A DNA stretch of 64,000 bases from Dorea_A amylophila (GTDB lineage Bacteria; Bacillota; Clostridia; Lachnospirales; Lachnospiraceae), in the NCBI RefSeq assembly GCF_025567265.1, contig NZ_JAOQJW010000009.1, forward strand, positions 65,943 through 129,942, written 5' to 3'. Below are positions 24,102-32,858 of the stretch, piece by piece (the first letter of the stretch is position 1; the number at the start of each line of letters is the position of its first letter). The notes beneath the pieces were generated by a model, which saw nothing but the letters and a program-made list of their open reading frames with translations, was not told where the DNA came from and ran no database searches. The translations under genes and the position numbers were made by a program.

Positions 24102-24923
24102 CTAACGGAAAAAAGCATCTACATCTGACCATAAGCGGGAATTGCACTGCCTTCCTGCAGCTTTCCTTAACTCCAGCATTTTAGCAAAAGCCCGCCGGTA
24201 AGCCCTCTCATAGGTCGGGAAGATGCGGAACTCCCGGTATCTTTGTTTTCCTGCCATAGGACAGCCTACACAGCCAACCCAGTGAAATCCCATTTCGTAA
24301 AGAGGGTTCATGGGTATTTTCTCTGCCTGGATATACTCCCAGACCTGCTGGTCACTCCAGTCAACAATGGGATTGCATACGTGTTTGCCCCTTGACAGGC
24401 ATGATTCAAAGAGTCGCCTGGTATCATCATTATCATTATTTAAAATAATGGCACGTTTTTTTCCATTTGGGACAAAATTTTCATAAATCCCCCTGTTTTT
24501 CCTCCGCTTTCGGCTTTCTGCCCACCGGACACCTGTGGTGATAAAACGCCCAGCCCCACCATTTTCTTTTAGAACCTCACAACAATACCGGATAGTCCTG
24601 GTAGGAGGGATCATTTTCATGGGGATCAGGCTCCACATAGTTATCCGCTGCCCTTTATAGTAAGGTTTATTGATACTACAAGTTATACCGGCCTGTTCTG
24701 CCTTCTGAAACTGTTCCCTCACATAATAAATAGTCTGTGGGGCATCTGCAGTAGTCAGGTTGTGCATCAGTTCAAATGGCACGCCGGAACGCCGTACCAG
24801 TTCCCTGCATACGGCGCTGTCTTTTCCTCCACTGTCCGTCACTACCAAAGGAAGCCCATAATGTTGCAGGGACATCTGGCTGGCAGTGCGGATACGTTCT
24901 ATTGCTGTTTTTTCTAAATCCAA
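24102..24923 (-). CDS. PAPS-reductase/DndC-like adenine nucleotide alpha hydrolase
   Basis: A 273-residue protein with the PP-loop motif SGGKDSAV near residue 31. Cysteines form a likely iron-sulphur or zinc site, including YCCEVLK near 124 and GCVGCPMAGK near 216. The fold is that of phosphoadenosine phosphosulfate reductases, but the Cys pattern and mobile-element context fit the DndC/IscS-assisted sulphur-transfer or ICE-borne subfamily. The substrate is unknown. The apparent TTG start at 24,923 lacks a good ribosome site, so the N-terminus is uncertain. No other dnd genes are nearby. Confidence 0.8.
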   Translation of the reverse strand: MDLEKTAIERIRTASQMSLQHYGLPLVVTDSGGKDSAVCRELVRRSGVPFELMHNLTTADAPQTIYYVREQFQKAEQAGITCSINKPYYKGQRITMWSLIPMKMIPPTRTIRYCCEVLKENGGAGRFITTGVRWAESRKRRKNRGIYENFVPNGKKRAIILNNDNDDTRRLFESCLSRGKHVCNPIVDWSDQQVWEYIQAEKIPMNPLYEMGFHWVGCVGCPMAGKQRYREFRIFPTYERAYRRAFAKMLELRKAAGRQCNSRLWSDVDAFFR

Positions 24924-24982
24924 TTTTTTTCAGGAGGGAAGATATCTTTTACATGGCCAAAACTCCGCCTCCTTTCCTAATT

Positions 24983-26323
24983 TTATCTGCCGCCCCTTTT
25001 TGGCGGCTCATATCCATTTGCTGCATACGCTTCTACGGTCATACCGTATGACTCTGCTTCCTGTCGTATCTCTTCCATAACCTGTTCTTTGTATGATTTA
25101 TCCGGACAGGCAGTTGCAAAATCCCGGATATCCGGCATACAAGGCAGCTCCTTCCCTGTATTTAATGCAATCCTGCTTTCCCGGATATAGGCAAGCATGG
25201 CTTCCTGATATGCTTTTCGTGATGCGTCCCCCTGCGTCAGTAAAGGGACTTTCTTTTCTATTTCCTGTTCTTCCAGAACCGCTGTTTCCAGTTTTTCCAG
25301 GTTGCAGAAATACTGAAGGGTAGGAAGCATCTCCTCCAGTACCCATCTCATTTGCTGTTGTTCATGTTCCCATTCTTCTGTTGTCCTGGCGGTCTGTTTC
25401 ATAAGCTTCTGCCCTTCTTCTGTATGGAGATAATAATCTGCAAATGCTTTTACATGATCCAGCAGATTTCCTTCCCCGTCACCAAAATCCTGGCGCCCGG
25501 TATAAGACATGACTTCCCCCTCTGAGAGAAAACAGATTTCAAAATGTGTTTTGTAATAACCTGCCATATCTTTCTCTTCCACTGCCTGCCGATCCAGCTT
25601 TCCGAACAATTCTACCGCTTGATTTAATGGCATGGCTTCTTCCAATGGAATGTCCGGGTGTTCACTGATCCGCACATACACAAAGGGTTTCAAGTCCACC
25701 GGCGGAATAAGTTTTACCTGTTCCAGTGTTGTCTTTAGTTTGTCTGCCTGTTCTTTCAGCTCTGGTTTCTGCTCAAATATCTTGCTTCCCAGCCACCTGC
25801 TGTATTCCTCTTTTCCATCTTGACATAAGGCTTTCCATATAATAGCTTCCTTATGTTCTGCTTCTTTCGGATAAAAGGTATGGTAAAAATCAGGGTCAAG
25901 ATTTTTTTCCAGTTTTATCATTTCATCTGCAAAAACAGTAGCCTCCAAGGTTTTCTCTTTTAAAAGCCCTTTGGTATCAATGACTTTTGTTTCCGGAAGA
26001 TAAGCACTCAGTTCCCTGGCAGCTATAAAAACCTCTGGGTATTGGTTTGGATCATAGATATCTCTCAAAAGATCCACATCCAACTCTCCGTTATAAACCA
26101 GGGAAAATTCCAATGGAATACCATCTTCTTCCTCCACATGAAGCCCAATTCCTTTTCCTGCATTCAACCTTTCAGAAGGAATACTCTGATAGATCTTTAC
26201 TGCCTCTTCTGCACTGTGGATATCCTCCCTGTATTCTCCATAGCGGTTAAATTCCATACATTCTGCCACATAATACGTTGCCAAACGTCCGGTGGCATTC
26301 TCGCCCATCTCACCTTTTTCCAC
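24983..26323 (-). CDS. Large ICE accessory protein with YodL-like N-terminus
   Basis: A 446-residue soluble, acidic protein. The first ~60 residues (YYVAECMEF, then SAEEAVKIYQSIPSER) resemble the YodL/LPD modules used by ICE polyvalent proteins. A second similar unit is near 240-300 (PLNQAVELFGKLDRQ). The C-terminus is helical and ends KRGGR. I start it at the GTG at 26323, 9 nt after AAAGGAGG; the ATG further in has a weaker site. It follows a terminator, so it has its own or leaky transcription. Role unknown, perhaps regulatory or antidefence. Confidence 0.6.
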   Translation of the reverse strand: MEKGEMGENATGRLATYYVAECMEFNRYGEYREDIHSAEEAVKIYQSIPSERLNAGKGIGLHVEEEDGIPLEFSLVYNGELDVDLLRDIYDPNQYPEVFIAARELSAYLPETKVIDTKGLLKEKTLEATVFADEMIKLEKNLDPDFYHTFYPKEAEHKEAIIWKALCQDGKEEYSRWLGSKIFEQKPELKEQADKLKTTLEQVKLIPPVDLKPFVYVRISEHPDIPLEEAMPLNQAVELFGKLDRQAVEEKDMAGYYKTHFEICFLSEGEVMSYTGRQDFGDGEGNLLDHVKAFADYYLHTEEGQKLMKQTARTTEEWEHEQQQMRWVLEEMLPTLQYFCNLEKLETAVLEEQEIEKKVPLLTQGDASRKAYQEAMLAYIRESRIALNTGKELPCMPDIRDFATACPDKSYKEQVMEEIRQEAESYGMTVEAYAANGYEPPKRGGR

Positions 26324-26347
26324 GTAGCAATACCTCCTTTTTATGCA

Positions 26348-26381
26348 CAAAAAAAGCACTACCGTTTTTAGCGATAATGCT
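26348..26381 (-). terminator. Intrinsic terminator after darG
   Basis: The minus strand forms a 10-bp stem with some G-U pairs (AGCATTATCG / CGGTAGTGCT) followed by seven T residues, about 40 nt past darG. Confidence 0.75.
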
Positions 26382-26418
26382 CTTCGTGTTACTTCCTATT
26401 TTCTTTTTTAATTGTTGT

Positions 26419-27456
26419 TTATCTGTAAGAAAGATACTCTGAAATGCAATAGTTTCCCATAATATCCCGTTCTATCACACCCATCTGCTCCAAGCAGTCA
26501 ATGTATTTCTTTATTTCATCCTCAGTAAAACGGGTTGCTTTGTCATCTGACCACTGTTTAAATTCAGATACGATCTGGCTGGCATCTATTCTTGAAAAAG
26601 TCTGGACTAAATAAGTTACTGTTGCAAGTCCTTCCAGTTCATGGTCGCTCTCTATCCCATTTACATAAGCAACAGCCTTTTCAATTGCAGGAGAAAGGCG
26701 GTTCAATAGCTTTGTTGTTTTTTCACTGCATATCACCTGATAAGCTAACTGATACGTCGATTCTGTATCATTTAATCCATAAAAACTCTGATACTCTCCG
26801 ATATTTCTGCCAACAATATCAATGGAATGGGCATATGGACCATATTTATACTTTTGAAAGGAAAAATAAGGTTCTTCCAGATATAAATTCATAAAATACG
26901 CCGCTTTTTGAAGACGAAGTTTTGTACAACGTTTCAGTCCCATTTTGAGTTTCATCAAGACTAAACTGGCTGCTGTAAGTTTAGGTGCAGTAGCTGCTTT
27001 CTGCACATAATTTCTCTGTGGCTCATAAATCAAAACCGTAAAATCATCAGCAATTGGTTTTAATTTCTTTTGTATCAGTTCTTTTACTGTCTGCCAATCC
27101 AAACCACCATTACCACATCCCAGCGGGGGAATCGCTACGGACTTTACATTCAGTTTCGGAAGCCTTTCTACCAGAACATCCAGTGCTGTTTCTATATAAC
27201 TTATTTTAGAGTTTTCACGCCACTTATCTTTCGTCGGAAAGTTTACAATTGTAATGCCATTCTCTACAAAAGTATGGATTGTTCCGACATGAAGTGTTTT
27301 GTCTTTACATGCTTTTATATAGGCTTTATTGTTTTCCGGAAATTTCAGTTTAAATTGATACGCAATTCCCTTTCCCATATAGCCTTCACAGTTGACTGTA
27401 TTAACTAAACACTCTGCACCAGACTGAAACATATCTCCAGTTGTGTATTTAATCAA
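26419..27456 (-). CDS. darG: DarG-like macrodomain antitoxin
   Basis: About 345 residues. The N-terminal macrodomain (about 1-150) has the ADP-ribose-binding pattern: LVNTVNCEGYMGKGIAYQF, a glycine-rich IPPLGCGNGGLDW and LIYEPQ. The C-terminal part (about 165-345) resembles a DUF4065/SocA-type domain (RLQKAAYFMNLYLEE). DarG removes ADP-ribose from DNA thymidines added by DarT and also binds the toxin. It lies 18 nt downstream of darT. The start is placed at a TTG 8 nt past AGGAGG; GTG codons within the site are possible. Confidence 0.87.
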   Translation of the reverse strand: MIKYTTGDMFQSGAECLVNTVNCEGYMGKGIAYQFKLKFPENNKAYIKACKDKTLHVGTIHTFVENGITIVNFPTKDKWRENSKISYIETALDVLVERLPKLNVKSVAIPPLGCGNGGLDWQTVKELIQKKLKPIADDFTVLIYEPQRNYVQKAATAPKLTAASLVLMKLKMGLKRCTKLRLQKAAYFMNLYLEEPYFSFQKYKYGPYAHSIDIVGRNIGEYQSFYGLNDTESTYQLAYQVICSEKTTKLLNRLSPAIEKAVAYVNGIESDHELEGLATVTYLVQTFSRIDASQIVSEFKQWSDDKATRFTEDEIKKYIDCLEQMGVIERDIMGNYCISEYLSYR

Positions 27457-27474
27457 CACAACCACCTCCTCTCG

Positions 27475-28071
27475 TTATTCAAACCATTGGGACATCACCG
27501 TAATAAATGGCGGTGGAAAGATAACGCCTTTCTGTTTCAGTAAATTTGTTACTCTGTTTTTAGTTTCTTCAGATGAAACATAGATGCACTGGAATGCATC
27601 AACAGGAATAACCAATGGGCTCAGGCATTCCGCCATCTTTATATTTCTGGCTTCCACGTCATTTTGCCCCACACTGGTAAGAATATCCCAGTTGATCATT
27701 TCAAAACCTTCATCATAATCATATAACTGGCATCCTTCCAATGCCAATGGGTGCTTAGGTAAAATGCTGAAATTATTGCGCCTTGCCAAATTTCTGGTAA
27801 TACAGATATAGATCATTTCCTCTCCCGCATGAGTTTTCTTTACAGCCACATCAAAAGCTGAATATGGATGAAAATGAAATGGAATGTATCCGTCCAATCC
27901 CAGACTTTCCCTCTTGCGTATAATTTCTGGATCTGCTACATCTCCAAATGTTACCGTATTCTCCCTTAGAATCTTTCTCGGCACAAGGCCAAAATCAATA
28001 ATAGATTCCAGATTCTTTAATTCTGTTAAATGATATAGAAGTTTTCCTTCTTTCGCATCTTTTAATCCCAT
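27475..28071 (-). CDS. darT: DarT-like DNA ADP-ribosyltransferase toxin
   Basis: A 198-residue protein of the DarT/DUF4433 family. Visible marks are the N-terminal YHLTELKNLESIIDFGLVP (NAD-binding His and the family 'HxT..xNLxSI' pattern), the IIRKRESLGLDGYIPFHFHP segment, and the catalytic glutamate in KMAECLSP. DarT transfers ADP-ribose to thymidine in single-stranded DNA, blocking replication. It needs the adjacent DarG. The start at 28071 has GGAGGAG upstream. Such a pair can stabilise the element or defend against phage; which applies here is inference. Confidence 0.87.
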   Translation of the reverse strand: MGLKDAKEGKLLYHLTELKNLESIIDFGLVPRKILRENTVTFGDVADPEIIRKRESLGLDGYIPFHFHPYSAFDVAVKKTHAGEEMIYICITRNLARRNNFSILPKHPLALEGCQLYDYDEGFEMINWDILTSVGQNDVEARNIKMAECLSPLVIPVDAFQCIYVSSEETKNRVTNLLKQKGVIFPPPFITVMSQWFE

Positions 28072-28160
28072 CGTTCTCCTCCTAATATAACACACTTTAA
28101 ACGCTAATCACAGAATTTTTACATTCTCCATCAACGTGTTTGTTTCTATAAACAAATTTT
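28072..28160 (-). promoter_or_regulatory. darTG promoter region with inverted repeat
   Basis: On the minus strand a symmetric TTTGTTTATAGAAACAAA (about 28,140-28,157) lies upstream of a -10-like TATATT near 28,085. It may be an operator for toxin-antitoxin autoregulation. It also overlaps a possible small ORF. Confidence 0.35.
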
Positions 28161-28237
28161 CCATTGTACTCATTATATGGTTCCCGTATTAATCCGTCAA
28201 TCCCATTAACGTACCTTCTCTCTTTCACTCTTTGCAT
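28097..28237 (-). CDS. Possible 46-residue basic ORF between radC and darT
   Basis: An open frame from an ATG inside the 3' end of radC reads MQRVKERRYVNG, then IREPYNEYNGKFVYRNKHVDG, and ends ISV. The charge pattern looks like protein, but no ribosome site precedes the start. It fills most of the 107-nt gap before darT. It could be a real small gene or a remnant. Confidence 0.35.
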   Translation of the reverse strand: MQRVKERRYVNGIDGLIREPYNEYNGKFVYRNKHVDGECKNSVISV

Positions 28238-28727
28238 ACGGAAAGGATTGCTCCGCAGCTATCCCATCCATCTGGAAATATTCCGGCAATAGCTTTTCCT
28301 CCCGGAAGCTAAAATACCGGTCATCTGATACAATCACATGATCCAGCACTTCAATCCCCAGAAGCCGCCCAGCTTCTGCCAATCTTTTTGTCATGTCCAT
28401 GTCCTGCCTGCTAGGTTCCGGATTTCCCGAAGGATGGTTATGTGCCAGGATGATATTGCTGGCATTAGACAGGATTGCAGATTTAAACACTTCCCTCGGG
28501 TGTATCAATACACTGTTCAGAGTCCCGACACCCACTACATTGAGATTGATTACCTGTCCTTTTGTCCGAAGGTTTAAAATACAGAACATTTCCCGGTCAC
28601 AATCTTTTAAAAAATCCTGAAAGAGTTCTGCCACATCACAGGGATTTTTTAATTCTTTGCTACTGTATAGAGGAGGTTCTTCCACCAGGCGTATACTTAC
28701 CACATCTATTTTATGTGTCTTCTCCAT
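28206..28727 (-). CDS. radC: RadC/JAB-domain protein
   Basis: A 173-residue JAMM-fold protein of the RadC family. The metal motif HNHPSGNPEPSRQD near residue 95 includes His-x-His and the downstream Asp, preceded by the conserved ILSNASNIILA. RadC homologues are frequent on ICEs and plasmids. Despite the name, a DNA-repair role is not established. The start at 28727 is set by AAAGGAAG. It overlaps the preceding 40-residue gene by 17 nt. Confidence 0.9.
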   Translation of the reverse strand: MEKTHKIDVVSIRLVEEPPLYSSKELKNPCDVAELFQDFLKDCDREMFCILNLRTKGQVINLNVVGVGTLNSVLIHPREVFKSAILSNASNIILAHNHPSGNPEPSRQDMDMTKRLAEAGRLLGIEVLDHVIVSDDRYFSFREEKLLPEYFQMDGIAAEQSFPYAKSEREKVR

Positions 28728-28833
28728 GTTCTTCCTTTCCAAAGCAAATCTCCAGCATAATTCCCTCCGGCAGATTTTTTAAAAGTCTTTCCAACTGCTC
28801 TAAATTCATTTCTATTTGATATGTTTCAGCCAT
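28711..28833 (-). CDS. Small 40-residue ORF upstream of radC
   Basis: This short gene has a ribosome site (GGAAAGGTGG) and encodes a helical peptide (MNLEQLERLLKNLPEG, ending EEHGEDT). Its 3' end overlaps the radC start, so translation is probably coupled. It follows a strong bidirectional terminator. No function was recognised. Confidence 0.6.
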   Translation of the reverse strand: MAETYQIEMNLEQLERLLKNLPEGIMLEICFGKEEHGEDT

Positions 28834-28855
28834 TCTGCCACCTTTCCCATGATAT

Positions 28856-28895
28856 ACAAAAAGAGTGCCTGATAAAAGAACTGCACTCTTTTTGT
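28856..28895. terminator. Bidirectional terminator downstream of virB4
   Basis: A perfect 13-bp inverted repeat (ACAAAAAGAGTGC / GCACTCTTTTTGT) with a 14-nt loop and A/T runs. It splits the conjugation operon between virB4 and the radC/darTG accessory block. The remaining 28,896-29,007 holds no convincing gene. Confidence 0.85.
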
Positions 28896-29007
28896 CCTAT
28901 CCTTTTTCTACTTTACCGACTTATAATTTTTGCTGTTGCCTAATTTTTTTCTCGTCTGTCATACCTTTTCCTTTACAGATAAAAGAAAAAGTTCCTTTCA
29001 GATTACA

Positions 29008-31374
29008 TTACTCCTGCTTTGTCTGCAACGCCTTTTCGTGAAGGTTGGTATTGAAAAGCGCATACAGCGGATTGGCTTCTTTTTCCATACGGTTATCAAA
29101 TGGAATACAGGTATTTCCATACTTAATGATCCCCGTACCGGAAGGAGAATTATCTACATATTTTAATTGTGCTTCTGGAATTCCTGCTGCAGTGGATAAT
29201 TCCTGACTGTCTACATTGGACTGCTTTAACAGGGCAATAAACTCACTGTTTCCAAGCATGGTCATGGCTGTATAGTTTTGCAGCATATCAACCAAATTTT
29301 GGGTGATTCCTGTGCATAGTCCCCCTTGCTTCCTCACTTTTTTCCAGAGGCTGAACAAAAATTTCGCACTATACTCCCGGTCAAGAACAGTATGGAACTC
29401 ATCTATATAAAGCCAGGTTGCCCTTCCTTTCTTTGCGTTTTCTGCAATCCTGGCACTGATATTTTCCAGCATGACCAGAGTGGAAATGGCTCCCAGCTCT
29501 TTCCCCAGGTCCCTGGTACCATAGACAATGAACCTTGCCTGTACATTCACATTGGTATGGTTATTGAAAATATTTAAAGAGCCATTTACAAACAGCTCCA
29601 ACGATAAAGCAATGTCCTTTGCCTCTTCTTCTGGCTGCTCCAACAATAACTCATAAAATTCTGACATGGTAGGGATATGCTTTTCCCTTGCCTTTGCAAT
29701 GTCGATATACAACTTTCGTACACAACGGTCTATAATGGATTTATGGCGACTGTTTAGATTATCCCCGTAACACTGTTCACACAGCCCCAGCATAAATTCC
29801 CCTTTATCCCGGATATATCCCTGAGAATCGTTTAAATCCAGCGCCCAAACGTCCATCTCCAAAGGATTGATGTAATTCTTTGTATAGGTAGACAGGTTAA
29901 TGATTGCTGCCTGGTTTCCCAGGGCTTCTGCAATATCAAAATATTCCAGTGTCGGGTCGATACAGATAATATCATCATCTGTTCCTAAGAACACCTGCAG
30001 CATTTCCGACTTACTGAAATAGGATTTTCCGGAGCCGGGAACACCGAATACCATTCCATTTCCATTTGCCAGTTTTTTCCGGTTTCCAATGCAAAGGTTA
30101 TGAGAAACCTGGTTAATGCCATAGCAGACGCCGGACTTTTCGTTTAATTCCTGTACATTAAAGGGAAGAAGGGCTGCAATATCCCTGGTGAGCATGGTCC
30201 GCATTGTGCTGATCTGCCGGTTTCCCACTGGAAGTATGGTATTCATAGCTTCCCTCTGCTGATAATAGTGGGTTTCAATCTGGCACATGCGTCCATTGCC
30301 GATATTTTTAATGGTTTCGGTTACACTGTCTAACTCCTTCTTGTCCTCTGCCATGATCAAGAAATTAACCCCTGTATAAAACAGGTTCTGGTCATTTTCC
30401 CGCACGTCGTCCATAAGATTTACAATCTTCTCCTTCTGGACTTTCTTGATATGAGAAATGTCACTGGAAAAGTCGTTATTTTTATTACGGACTCTCTGCT
30501 GCTTTAAAATATCATTTTCAATGCCCAGATATTTCTTCTGAAGAACCTTATTTGCCAGTTCTTTTGGTACTGGTACAATACAGATTGTAGTAATACTATG
30601 AACCGGAAGGCTGGTAATCTCATTTAAAAAGGTATCCGATAAAGAAGAAGGATATTTTTTAATGAATAATGCCCTGCATTTTTTCCGTTCCGTTTCAAAA
30701 TAACCTGGGTAAAACTGCATATACCCTGGTGAAATATCATTTTTAGGATCACCGCCCTTTTTTAATGCCTGTCTGAAATCAAAGGAAAATTGTTCCTCTT
30801 CCCCTATACGGTAAAAATTGAAAAGTACCCGCAGCCGTTCTTCTGCATTTAATTCTTCAATGCAGGAGCCAAGTTCTCCAAAGTTCTGTTTTAAGGTCGC
30901 TTCAAAAGTGGCAAAAAATGCTTTTGCCTGTTCGTAGGATTTCCGTTCTACACATACAGTCAGCAGTTTTTCCTGTTCAATCCCCTGCCTTCCATCTACA
31001 ATGCGCTTTTCAATAATCTGGTTATAACTTCCACGCAGCCAGTTAAAACCATCTCCTTTTTCCTGGAAAAGTACATGCTCCCGGAAATCCTGCATGTTTT
31101 TGTTCCGATTAAAAATGGTAATAAGAAAATATACATCAATGGCATTTACCGTCTTACAATACTGCTTTAAGATTCGCATCTGTTCTTCTGCACCTGCGGT
31201 TACATAATTAATGTCCAAAAAACGGTATGTCCTGGAATATACCCCCTTCCCTACTTCAAAAATGCCATTTTCTGCAATTCTCCCAATCCCCATGACTTCC
31301 TGAAGATATTTCGGGGATTTTACTGCTTTATCTGCTTTTTTTAACTGGTCAAACTTATCTGAAAAAATTGACAA
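29008..31374 (-). CDS. virB4: VirB4-type conjugation ATPase
   Basis: A 788-residue ATPase of the type IV secretion machine. Walker A GVPGSGKSYFSKSE near residue 443 is followed by IICIDPTLEYFDIAEALG. Walker B is TWLYIDEFHTVL near 655, and ITQNLVDML follows. The N-terminal ~400 residues are the usual VirB4 membrane-associated domain. It powers assembly of the mating channel. The start is a TTG with AAAGGAGG upstream. The gene is read after PrgI. Confidence 0.94.
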   Translation of the reverse strand: MSIFSDKFDQLKKADKAVKSPKYLQEVMGIGRIAENGIFEVGKGVYSRTYRFLDINYVTAGAEEQMRILKQYCKTVNAIDVYFLITIFNRNKNMQDFREHVLFQEKGDGFNWLRGSYNQIIEKRIVDGRQGIEQEKLLTVCVERKSYEQAKAFFATFEATLKQNFGELGSCIEELNAEERLRVLFNFYRIGEEEQFSFDFRQALKKGGDPKNDISPGYMQFYPGYFETERKKCRALFIKKYPSSLSDTFLNEITSLPVHSITTICIVPVPKELANKVLQKKYLGIENDILKQQRVRNKNNDFSSDISHIKKVQKEKIVNLMDDVRENDQNLFYTGVNFLIMAEDKKELDSVTETIKNIGNGRMCQIETHYYQQREAMNTILPVGNRQISTMRTMLTRDIAALLPFNVQELNEKSGVCYGINQVSHNLCIGNRKKLANGNGMVFGVPGSGKSYFSKSEMLQVFLGTDDDIICIDPTLEYFDIAEALGNQAAIINLSTYTKNYINPLEMDVWALDLNDSQGYIRDKGEFMLGLCEQCYGDNLNSRHKSIIDRCVRKLYIDIAKAREKHIPTMSEFYELLLEQPEEEAKDIALSLELFVNGSLNIFNNHTNVNVQARFIVYGTRDLGKELGAISTLVMLENISARIAENAKKGRATWLYIDEFHTVLDREYSAKFLFSLWKKVRKQGGLCTGITQNLVDMLQNYTAMTMLGNSEFIALLKQSNVDSQELSTAAGIPEAQLKYVDNSPSGTGIIKYGNTCIPFDNRMEKEANPLYALFNTNLHEKALQTKQE

Positions 31375-31504
31375 TCTCTAATTTCCTCCTTTCAGGCAGA
31401 TGGGGCCACAAACACAGCAGCTTCCATCTGCCGCTACATGTCTGTGTATCCCTCTCCTGAAATGGAGAGCAGGCGCTATTTCACGCCTTGATTGAATATT
31501 CTGG
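31375..31504. other. Structured intergenic region before virB4
   Basis: It has no gene. On either strand it can form a 7-bp stem (CAGATGG / CCATCTG) around a 20-nt loop at about 31,397-31,430, and a second short stem (CTCTCC / GGAGAG) near 31,455-31,470. Neither is followed by a clear T run, so these may be mRNA-processing sites. Confidence 0.4.
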
Positions 31505-32005
31505 TCAACGGTACATCTTATACCACACCGCTGCTGCCGCACCAAGTACAATCATCACTACCGTTACGATCCCCATACGGATTGCCTTCTTTTTCACCAC
31601 GTTGACATCACCACCTTTCTTCTCTTTTTTCTGTTCCTTTTTCCTTTGCTGTACTTCCCGTTCTTCTTCCTGACGGGTTTCCATATAAATCTGTTTCAGT
31701 TCCTGCACCGATTCCGTAGAGCCATACACCAAAGGGCGGTTAAAAAAGGAAAAATAAATCATCTTCCCTGCAAACTGCCAGAATGTCAGCCCATGATAGT
31801 TATAAAACCCAGTCAGTGCCAGAGGTACAACAAAAGGGGTTGCCACATAACAGCTCAAAGTAATCCCGATTTTTTCATACAAAAGCAGGACAATCCCAGT
31901 TCCTACGCCCAATGCCAACGCCGAAAACAAAAACTGTTTTGCTGTAAGCCCTAGAACCAGGGATTCTTTATAATGCTGCAGGTCCTCACTTAATTCAATC
32001 TCCAT
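31505..32005 (-). CDS. PrgI-family membrane protein
   Basis: A 166-residue protein. An N-terminal cytoplasmic segment ends YKESLVLGLTAKQ, followed by two adjacent transmembrane helices at about 26-46 and 48-66 with an aromatic loop. A charged coiled segment (ETRQEEEREVQQRKKEQK) and a third C-terminal helix complete it. The first part matches the PrgI family, the VirB3-like partner encoded directly before VirB4 in Gram-positive conjugation systems. Confidence 0.88.
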   Translation of the reverse strand: MEIELSEDLQHYKESLVLGLTAKQFLFSALALGVGTGIVLLLYEKIGITLSCYVATPFVVPLALTGFYNYHGLTFWQFAGKMIYFSFFNRPLVYGSTESVQELKQIYMETRQEEEREVQQRKKEQKKEKKGGDVNVVKKKAIRMGIVTVVMIVLGAAAAVWYKMYR

Positions 32006-32028
32006 ACATAACCTCCTGTCTCTGTTTT

Positions 32029-32841
32029 TTATCTACTCTGTCTTCGCTCTTCCTGCATGGTTTTCTGTAATCCATGCTGATTGCAAAAGGCGGCAACCCC
32101 AGCCTGGTCAAACTTACGCAGTTCCTCCAGATGAAATTTCACCACCGCATACTGCCCCATACCGGATTGTGCTTTCCAGGGAAGCAGTGTTCCCAATCCA
32201 TGCTCCTGAATAAACTGGATATTTTCCTTACTAAAATCACCGCTGATACAGGCAGTTCCAGGCTCCAGGCAATATCCGGGAAGGTTTACGGTCAAATCTG
32301 AAAACGGTTCCCACATCCCATCTTCCCGGCTATACAGCTCCACATAAAGGTTTTGGTTCATTGCATAATAATCTACCCGCAATGCCAGTTCTTCGGTTCC
32401 ATACGCCCATTGAAAATCCGCTGTTTTGATTTCCTTTTGAAATTCTGGATTCTTTACTTCTCCCCGTTCCTGGTATGCCTGCTCATAGGCTGCATATCCC
32501 TCCGGGTCCAATTTCTTTAAAGTTTCTTCCTGAAATTCAAACAGTGGATATTCCATACAGCCAGAACAGCAGATTTCTTCTTTTAACTGTCCAATCGCGT
32601 TTTTTTTGATAAATTCTACTATCTGCTCCAGATCATAGCCTGGGAGCAAAAAGGTCTGGTTCTTTTCCAGCGGAATTCCCATATCTGTGGTCAATTCAAA
32701 AAGTTTCCATATCTCTTCCTCTTTTTCCGTAAACACACAAACTTTGATGTTTTTATCAGCCGGATAAGTTGCAACTTCCAGCCAGACCTCATAGATCTCC
32801 CCATTGCCAAAATCCAGGCTGAGTTTTTCTTCCTGTTCCAT
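32029..32841 (-). CDS. DUF4313-like ICE protein with internal duplication
   Basis: A 270-residue soluble protein made of two similar halves, each with a beta-rich start and a 'LPGY' turn (residues 67 and about 190), followed by a helix and a KLDPEG/KFDQAG segment. This fits the DUF4313 family of conjugative elements. Function is unknown. It is encoded between an adenine/cytosine-N4 methylase and PrgI. Confidence 0.7.
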   Translation of the reverse strand: MEQEEKLSLDFGNGEIYEVWLEVATYPADKNIKVCVFTEKEEEIWKLFELTTDMGIPLEKNQTFLLPGYDLEQIVEFIKKNAIGQLKEEICCSGCMEYPLFEFQEETLKKLDPEGYAAYEQAYQERGEVKNPEFQKEIKTADFQWAYGTEELALRVDYYAMNQNLYVELYSREDGMWEPFSDLTVNLPGYCLEPGTACISGDFSKENIQFIQEHGLGTLLPWKAQSGMGQYAVVKFHLEELRKFDQAGVAAFCNQHGLQKTMQEERRQSR

Positions 32842-32858
32842 TTACATATCCTCCTTTC

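Noticed and set aside
24102..24923. PAPS-reductase-like gene considered as part of a Dnd DNA-modification system
   Set aside because: No dndA, dndB, dndD or dndE homologue lies nearby, so a complete Dnd system cannot be claimed.
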